DNA of 64,000 nucleotides. Source: Benincasa hispida (Eukaryota > Streptophyta > Magnoliopsida > Cucurbitales > Cucurbitaceae). Made by a program: the position numbers and the translations under genes. Positions 57,134 through 64,000 of the stretch are shown here, piece by piece (the first letter of the stretch is position 1; each line of letters opens with the position of its first letter). The notes beneath the pieces were generated by a model. That model ran no database searches. It saw nothing but the letters and a program-made list of their open reading frames with translations, and had not been told where the DNA came from. The stretch lies in assembly GCF_009727055.1 (NCBI RefSeq), contig NC_052349.1, positions 94,589,340 to 94,653,339 of the forward strand. Direction: 5' to 3'.

Positions 57134-57462
57134 CTACAACAAAAGTGGTTTTCCATGACATAAGGGTTCATTGGAGGGAACATATCTTATGTCTAAGCAG
57201 CCCCGAAGAACCTGATCTCTAAAAAAGTGCATATCAATTTCAATGTGCTTCATTCGAGCGTGGAATACAGGATTAGCGGCCAGGGCACTGACACCCATGT
57301 TATCACACCATAGTACAGGTACATCAGAAGGGGAGAAGCCAATTTCAGAGAGTAAATTGCATACCCATGTGATTTCAGCGGTAACATGAGCAAGAGCTCT
57401 ATATTTGGACTCAGTACTTGATCGAGCGACGACCATTTGCTTTTTTGATGACCAGGAGATGA
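57134..57462 (-). pseudogene. Copia RNase H fragment
   Basis: Minus-strand reading from 57462: ISWSSKKQ, then VARSSTESKYRALAH, ITWVCNLLSEIGF, LWCDNMGVSALAANPVFHAR, KHIEIDMHFFRDQV. The RNase H catalytic residues expected here (Glu of TES, Asp of CDN) are present. The fragment ends near 57150. It belongs to the same family and orientation as the copia gag at 60755-64000, so it is probably the far end of that element. Confidence 0.88.
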
Positions 57463-59012
57463 GGGTGAAGCCAAGGTACCAAGTGTTGTGTTTCTAAGTT
57501 CAGCCGCAAGCTGCTCGACCTGTACCTCCAAAGTCCTTATGGAAGATGCTTATGATTGCATGATCGCATCGTTCTTTTCTATGTATTGCTTGAGCAGTGC
57601 TTCTAAGGACGACGAATTGGATGAGGTATTAGATGAAGAAGGTTGGTTGTGCGATTACCTTTTCTGATAGTTACTCTGACCTTGCCCCTGATGATGAAAA
57701 ACCGGAGGATTGCCTCTATTCCCGGAATGATTGGTCTGCATGTTTCTCTGGCCCCCTGGTCGTTGTTCCCTCCCCAACTGAAGTTGGGATGATTCCTCCA
57801 ACCTGGGTTGTACGTGTTGTTGAATGGATTGTTTTGGATAGAGTATACTAACTGCTGATTTGACGGGCAGACTTACACTGAATGACCCCCTCCGCATTGT
57901 ATACAATTTATTGTTGCCAGTTATGTTAGCGCATTGGCTTGCGCTGCACCTTGGGAGAGAGTTCCTTGATTTATAGCCATTGTTTGGAGGAGTGAGGTGA
58001 CTGCAGCCATCTGGGCGGCCAATGTGGTCATTATATCAGCTGGTATAATGCCGTTTTCTGCTTTCCTTCATTCTGGGCCTCTTCCTCCATACCCGTTATC
58101 TACCTAGTCCTCCGTATTTCGCGAGATACGATTGAAGATGACTTTTTCTTCAGTATATGTTTTATCCATAAACCCTCCTACCGCAGAGGCATCTGCAACT
58201 GCTTGTGTCGCTCTGTCTAGGCCGTTATAAAAAGTCTCCATGAGAACGCAATTGGGAATCCCGATATTCGGACAGTTTTTCACCAATCGTCTAAATCGCA
58301 CCCATGCAGTGTTTAGAGCTTCATTTTCTATTTGCTCAAAATTTAACACTTCACGTCATCTTCTTGCGTTGACAGCGGGAGGGAAGAATTTCTTCATAAA
58401 CCGTTCAACCAACTGATCCCACGAATTTATCTCATTTGGCTCTAATGAATGAGCCTACCTCTTTTCTTCGTTTCTAACTGTATACGGAAAAAGATATAGT
58501 CTAATGCCTTCTGGAGTCACGCCAGAGATGGAGAATATGTTACACATCTCTACAAAACTGGTCAGATGTGTATGCGGGTCCTCTCCTTGTAAACCTCCAA
58601 ACTGACCCGCATTCTGAATCATTTGGAGCATGACAGGCTTAATTTCAAATCTGGCGTTCTTCTCTACTATAGGCCTTGAAATACCAGGCAAGAAGTCGTA
58701 TAGATTAGGCGCTGCATAGTTCTTCATGAGCATGTTGCTGTCAGTGGCCAGAAAGACTGAGTCTTGTGGCAGCCGATTCATTCCCTGATTCCCCTCGGGT
58801 CTCTCATCATTGTTTTCCATATTTCTTCTACGCCTAATATGATTTTGATGTGCTCTTCTGCGAAAGGTTCGCTCGATCTTTGGATTAGCGTCGAATTTTA
58901 TTTCTGTTCCAGTACTCCTACACTGTCAGCCTGCTCTTCGCATAAACAGATTGTACAACAGAAATCTGTCCTGCAAAATATCACAAAAATATTCAGCGTT
59001 AAAGATTGCCAA
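57463..59012 (-). pseudogene. Gypsy gag, truncated and fused to copia RNase H
   Basis: Starts at 58820 (MENNDERPEG), with QDSVFLATDSN, NYAAPNLYDFLPGI, RFEIKPVMLQMIQNAGQFG, GEDPHTHLTSFVEMC, GVTPEGIRLYLFPYTVRNEEKR. It continues in shifted frames through 58349-58104 (CPNIGIPNCVLMETFYNGL, VGGFMDKTYTEEKVIFNRI) and 57906-57655. The last part, QVEQLAAELRN near 57510, is followed directly by copia sequence at about 57463. Counterpart of the gag at 20203-21619. Everything downstream (pol, second gene, 3' LTR) is deleted. Confidence 0.85.
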
Positions 59013-59030
59013 TCCCCGGCAACGGTGCCA
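59013..59030 (-). promoter_or_regulatory. Primer binding site (tRNA-Asp type)
   Basis: The minus strand reads TGGCACCGTTGCCGGGGA followed by TT. A single copy, five bases after the LTR end, in contrast to the four PBS-like copies of the related element at 19703-20006. Confidence 0.85.
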
Positions 59031-59035
59031 AAAAC

Positions 59036-60754
59036 TTGGTCGGTGAATTTTTTTTATTTGCGGCAGACGGAACGTAATGCATAATGCGATGTAATGCAAC
59101 GTAATGCCATCACAAAGATAGGAAATGGATTGATGGTGATGACGTATATGGTGATGAATCACACTTCTCGATAATAAATGCGATACTACGTTCTAAAATA
59201 ATGTATGTGATGCTGCTGATATGCGATCATAGTATGCGTTCATGTAGTAAGCATGTGTCACAAGTTTTCTTGCACTGGAACCAAGTATAATTCCAACGCA
59301 AGTTTCTCATAGTGATTTTAGGTCGAACATGGGGATTGCGATGATCAATGCGATACTAATGTGATATATGCGACTGAAAACAAAATAATAATGAATTGTA
59401 TTGGAAAAGTAAAATGCGATGACAAAGTAAAATGCGGCGACAAAATAAAATGCGGCAAAAAATAAATAAATAAATAAAAGGTTGACTGTGAAGATGTACA
59501 AGTCTTGTGAAATGTGTCAGAAGGAGAATGGGTTGGGGGAAAGGACATTGGAAGTTCGTCAATCCTGTTGAGGATACAACTAAGGTTCCACTTTCCCTTG
59601 GCTTACACCTCTTAGTGATCGGCCGCATTCCCATATGTCTATGGTGAATCAAGGATGAATGTTGTGAATGAAAGGTTGTTTCCATCTCTAGAAATACTTC
59701 TTTCTTTAGTTAACTCATTCTTCCAACCGTCTTTCGAGAGGTGGATTAACATCTGCACTTCTGCTCTCACAGATAAAGATGTTGTTGAGCATGCGTTAGC
59801 TAAACTTAGCTGATTTCTTCAACAAAGATTAACTTACTCGCTTAATCCTTCCCCCTTACCCTGGGGATTAGTTACACATAGTGAAAGAAATGGAAGATGA
59901 ATATATGGTGGAGAACAGAGAAATGACGATGAGTATGAATGATATTAAAAGATAACGATAAAGCATTTGTTACAGATAAATGAATGGAAGATTAGAAATG
60001 AACATAGTTGATGAATAGAAAGTGAGAACAAATAAGGAAAGCATGTCAATGTCCCGATCAGAGACGATTTGCTTGCCGGCATGTAGGAGGAGTGTGGTGG
60101 AAAACTTCCTTCTCAGGCTGGTTTCCCAGGTAGAATTGATCTTTGCACAGAGCTTCTCTTCAGGCTTGTGAATGAATTTCTGGCTCTCGAGACTTCCCTT
60201 TTGGACTTGTCTCATCTTTATCCCAGATTCTCTAAATGTCTCTTCAGACCAACCTCCTTTCTTTGGAATTGATATAGCTATTTATAGACCTTAGCACCTT
60301 CTTCGCGTCCCGCTCTGAATAGCTGCTTTTTCTGCCATGGCTTCGTGGAAACATCCACTCTGCTCTACATTTAATTTATCAGATCGTACAACAGAAAAGC
60401 CTATACAATTTCAGAAATCCCCGGAATGCGTCGTTCTTTTCATCTACGATCGATCACCGCATGCGGTGCAAATGCATTGCTCTTTTCGTACACGATCGAC
60501 CATCGCATTTGGTGCGAATGCATTGCTCATTTTGTCCTCGAGCGATTGTCGCATGCGGTGACTTGTTTCCTGCAAAACAAAGACTTGGACATCCCTTTTT
60601 ACCATCCTCAATGGGGTTAGCAGGTGAGCTTACGACACTTTACAACTTTTGCGTTTCTAAGCCAACTTCTATACGTTCGACGCAACTTTTCCTTCTTTTT
60701 GTCACATAATCTAAATAAGATGGTATAAATAACTTGTATTTCTACAAGTTATCA
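59036..60754 (-). mobile_element. Gypsy 5' LTR (minus strand), 1.72 kb
   Basis: Starts at 60754 with TGATAACTTGTAGAAATAC, has a TATA box at 60279-60286 and ends just before the PBS. Similar in order to 17851-19982 but without the PBS repeats. It was inserted into the protease region of a copia element: the copia reading breaks at 60755. Confidence 0.88.
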
Positions 60755-61093
60755 GACCCATATTGAGATTTTTTTCAGTGGAGTCCTATTTCCAACAATT
60801 ACTTTGTCTGTACCTGTGTAGTTGGCAGTAGAGGTTAAGAAGTTGAGGTCGACTACAGTTTTAAGAGGGCAATGCTGGAGAGGGTGAGCAATGCTGAAGT
60901 GTTCTGATCTTGAGATCGACTGGATGGTAGTTGGGTAGACTCAGCTCGATTGCGGATTTGGCGGGGATTATTGAAGTCTTTGTTGTAGTGGAAGAAGCAA
61001 ATGTCAGCAGTGTGGCCGAGCTTACCAACAGGTTTGGCATGTTGGTCGATTGGTTGAGGCATTGTTCCAACGACACCTTCCCCTGTTTCAACC
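60755..61093 (-). pseudogene. Copia gag C-terminus and protease start
   Basis: The minus strand continues the gag of 63258-64000 across the solo LTR. A zinc-knuckle remnant GKLGHTADICFFHYNK (first Cys lost) is near 60970-61020. It is followed by a Ser/Gln linker, a stop, and VQTK, LLEIG text of the protease front. Broken by a stop and a frameshift. Ends at the gypsy LTR start at 60754. Confidence 0.8.
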
Positions 61094-61457
61094 TGTAACG
61101 ACCCAGATTCGTACGCATACAGGAAATTAAATGTCAAATAATAAGCAGGGTGAAATTTTATTTAAAGGGGTGGAAATTTAGAAGGAAAAAAATGAATAAT
61201 TGGAAATTGGAAATTTTATTGGATTAATTGGAAATTTATTCATTATCCAAAAAATAATGAATAAGGGAGACGAATCAGGGAGGATTAATTAGAAGTTGGA
61301 CGCTAGCTAATTCAGGAGACAACGTGGCGTAGATAACTTTTTGTTTGGGCACTACTCATTGGAAGAATTAGAGGTGAATTAATTGCCCATATACTCTTAA
61401 AATTTGAAAGAGTTAAAAAGAGGAAGTGGAATCCACAAGCAGTGAAGGTAACCACGC

Positions 61458-61800
61458 GTGAAAACTAGCGAGATTGGAGAGAACATTGGAGAGAGCGAGA
61501 GTAAAGAAAGCGAGATTCTTAGCGAGACAGTAAGAAAGAGCGGGAGCAGGAGCGGGAGTGAGAGCGGGAGCGGGAGCGAGAGCGGGAGCGGGAGCGAGAG
61601 CAGGAGCAAGAGCGGGAGCGAGAGCAGGAGCAAGAGCGGGAGCGGGAGCGGGAACGAGAGCGAGAGCGGGAGCGGGAACGAGAGCGGGAGCGGGAGCGGG
61701 AGCGAGAGTAGGAGCGAGAGTGAGACCAGCGAGAGCAAGAGCACGACCAGCGACAGCGAGAGCGAGAGGGGGAGTCACGAGAGCCAAACCAGCGAGAAAG
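61458..61800 (+). repeat. GAGCGG/GAGCGA hexamer tract
   Basis: About 340 bases of hexamers GAGCGG, GAGCGA and GAGCAG in phase, densest at 61540-61730. Every frame is open for some distance because the unit has no stop, which explains the overlapping frames of Ser-Gly-Ser-Glu and Arg-Ala-Gly-Ala on one strand and Ser-Arg or Pro-Leu on the other. Confidence 0.9.
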
Positions 61801-62584
61801 TTGGAGAAAGCAAGATTCTGAGAACAAATAGAGCAAGATTTGGACAGAAACGTGGATTATGCATTGAATTTGGCCACGATCTTATAGATTATACATAGAA
61901 AAACCCTAAAATTGAATACAAACAAAGAATGATGATGTAAGGGGAAACGTTAGCCAAGATTAGGTGTCTTATTGAGAGGAATCCAAACCCTAAGTAATTT
62001 TAAAGAAGCCACTTGTACGATGATTTGTCTGAGAAGAGCTGAAAACTACTATAAATAGGACCCTTTGCCGAAGATTTAACCTATTCTCAAACAAATTTCA
62101 GTAACAAAGAATCGTGTGAAAGAGTAAATGTGAGTGAGGAAGTTCTGTGAGGCTAAAAGAGAAAAGCTCGGGTAAGGTGCTGCCCAAATTTCCTTCTAGT
62201 TTAAAAACGGAAAGCTCTACTAATCAAATCATAAAGAATAATAAGGAATAACTAGATCACAGTAAGTAGTTTATCACCCTCTCTTTAAATGTTCTATGGT
62301 AGTGTACCTTTATTATGTCGCATGATTATGTTAATTGTTATATTGCATTACATGTTTAGAACACGTTTCTCTACAAAGGATCCCATGCATTATGTTTGTC
62401 CACGATTACATGAAAATCAAGTTTTAATTAGGTGTAAGTTATGCTTCCAGTCTAATCTTACGTTTATGTTAACGGTTGATGTTGGATGCGACTCTGGCCC
62501 TACTGACTGCATGACCCGCTAATCATCAGATGGGTTAGTTTCCGTTTAAGTCCTCATCTTTCTATCAGGGTGGAGAAATTTATG

Positions 62585-62703
62585 CTTCCAGGGCTGGCAG
62601 GGCATGTATGGTTGCACCCCTCCAGGCCTAATCTTACGTTATGTTTATGCTAGGGACTAGCAGGGTATGTATGGTTGCACCTCTCTAGTCCAATATTACG
62701 TTT
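62585..62703 (+). repeat. Doubled ~60-bp unit inside the minisatellite
   Basis: The segment with GGCAGGGCATGTATGGTTGC is followed by a diverged second copy (AGCAGGGTATGTATGGTTGC). Not present in the LTR copies at 34062-36516. Confidence 0.8.
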
Positions 62704-63257
62704 ATGCTAATGGTTAATGTTGGATGCGACTCTGGCCCTACTGACTGCATGACCCACTAATCATCAGATGGGTTAGTTTTCGCTTAGGTCCTCATCTTAC
62801 TATCAGGGCGGAGAGATTTATGTTGGAAGCATAACCGATCACCACATGTTATTATACGTTTTCGGTCCCAATCATATGTTTTCATGACATGTTGCTTGTG
62901 ATTGTGCATTTGGTCACTACCCTATGTGAGAACTACTTACTGGGTATATTATATACTCATCCTATACTTTTACAGACTTTGTAGGTAAGGACACAGCGTA
63001 GATGGCAGAATTGGACGTCGCTCAAATGGTCAATCATCAAACTCACTATTATAGGCGTATGCATTTTGTACCACCACGCTAATGTTTTATGGATCCTGGT
63101 GTTTTGATAAATAAACTTTTTATATAGTTTTCTATCTAATTAATAAAATTTAGATATGTTCTTTGAAACTTTCACCAGAACTCATCTCAGGATAGAAAAT
63201 TCTAAGTATGCATGTCGTAGCGGTCAGATCATAATGTGTAAGGATCCGGTCGTTACA

Positions 63258-64000
63258 CAACCTCCACCTCTTCTGAAGTTTGAGGGCTGGAAATTTCCTG
63301 TGAGTTGCGGTATTGATTTGGAGTGGCTTGGGTATTTCCTTGTACTACATTTACCGAGACTGGGCTGGGAGAAAAAGAGATATTTGATATTACAGACACT
63401 TCTGTCTTGATGGCCAGCTGATATTCAAGACATTTTTCATATGAGAGAAGATCAAACTACAAATCGGACCAACGTACTATGCCTTTGCTTTGAATCGCTA
63501 CAACCGCAGGGTTGTATTCTTCATCTAGACTAGACAATACCTAAGAGACAAGATCAAATGAGGACACAGGGGAACCTGCAAGAGCTAAGCCATCAGAGTA
63601 TCGCTTCATTAAGGTTAAGCACACACTCATTTTTAGGGCTCCTATGCGTGTTTGTCGAAACAACTGCTTGAGGTAATTGGTTTCTGCCCTTGATTGTATT
63701 CTGACCAGTTCTTGAACGGCTTCCCATAGATCCTTGGTGGTTTGAAAACCTATTACCTGGGTTGCTACTTCTTGGGTCATCGAGTTGTAGAGCTAGCCCA
63801 ATAGGAGTTGATCGACGGCGATCCACGCATCATAGGCTGGAATTGGTTGGAGTTCTGTTTCAAATGTGGCAACAGCAGTTGGGTCTGAGCTTGAGCTCTC
63901 ACCGAAGTTTTCATGAGTCTTCTCGGTGATAAATCGATTGGGGTGGGGGTTTTCTCCAGTTAAATATCCCTCTAGCCTGTAGCTCCTAAAAATGGGCCAG
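63258..64000 (-). pseudogene. Copia gag (UBN2-type), N-terminal part missing at the window edge
   Basis: Minus-strand reading from the window end: YRLEGYLTGENPHP, AYDAWIAVDQLLLG, a stop (likely TGG to TAG), LYNSMTQEVATQVIGFQTT, KDLWEAVQELV, RAETNYLKQLFRQTRIG, MSVCLTLMKRYSDGLALAGSP, then a stop and LDEEYNPAVVAIQSKG. These are the typical phrases of the copia gag family with the UBN2 domain. It is interrupted by the solo LTR at 61094-63257 and continues at 61093. Same element as the RNase H at 57134. Confidence 0.88.

Larger units (their letters stand above)
61094..63257 (+). mobile_element. Solo chromovirus-type LTR with CAACC target duplication
   Basis: Begins TGTAACGACCCAG at 61094, ends GGTCGTTACA at 63257 and is flanked by CAACC (61089-61093 and 63258-63262). 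Length 2164 bases. TATA box at 62050-62057. It contains the purine tract 61458-61800 and two units of the 137-base minisatellite (62478 and 62716), separated by a doubled ~60-base unit with CAGGGCATGTATGGTTGCAC (62585-62703). No internal region, so a solo LTR from recombination between two LTRs. The host sequence, copia gag, continues without loss across it. Confidence 0.93.

Noticed and set aside
61458..61898. Apparent Ser/Glu/Gly-rich protein of 146 residues, with overlapping frames on both strands
   Set aside because: It is a translation of a GAGCGG-type hexamer repeat inside a solo LTR; every frame lacks stops.

Overview
The window is eukaryotic plant DNA and looks like retrotransposon-packed heterochromatin. 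I found no host gene, rRNA, tRNA or CRISPR array. The evidence is Ty1/copia and Ty3/gypsy LTR retrotransposons with plant-type primer binding sites (tRNA-Met and tRNA-Asp), a plant chromovirus-type polyprotein, and the domain known as 'putative plant transposon protein'. The overall style suggests a eudicot, possibly a cucurbit, but that is an impression and not a proven assignment.

Layout. 1-2045: fragments of a gypsy LTR, a chromovirus-like LTR and a copia pol. 2046-9640: a minus-strand chromovirus with LTR, gag, protease, RT, RNase H, integrase and a chromodomain-like tail, broken by stops and frameshifts. 9641-12165: gypsy and chromovirus LTR pieces that contain two library-adapter insertions. 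12166-16288: minus-strand copia leader, PBS and LTR (block A). 16289-17850: a gypsy LTR cut by the next element. 17851-28689: a 10.8 kb plus-strand Athila/Tat-like gypsy element with two LTRs, gag and a plant-transposon-protein gene, but no visible pol. 28691-32034: block B, a second copy of block A. 32035-41205: a minus-strand copia gag-pol and leader, interrupted by a copia LTR that is itself interrupted by a chromovirus-type element with an ACAAG target duplication. 41206-41708: a chromovirus LTR fragment and a short orphan stretch. 41709-57120: a plus-strand copia element carrying two separate nested LTR pairs. 57134-64000: a minus-strand copia element disrupted by a truncated gypsy element and by a solo LTR with a CAACC target duplication.

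None of the proteins forms an intact element. The biology here is nested insertion, LTR recombination and decay. The most unusual signals are: (1) a gypsy LTR carrying three extra primer-binding-site-like repeats at about 95 bp spacing; (2) arrays of degenerate palindromes centred on CGATCG, shared by unrelated elements; (3) two head-to-tail LTR pairs with no interior, one with a perfect target duplication and a verifiable empty site; (4) assembly artefacts, namely two mate-pair junction adapters and an N gap exactly where a retrotransposon interior should be. I did not find a convincing new host-encoded system.
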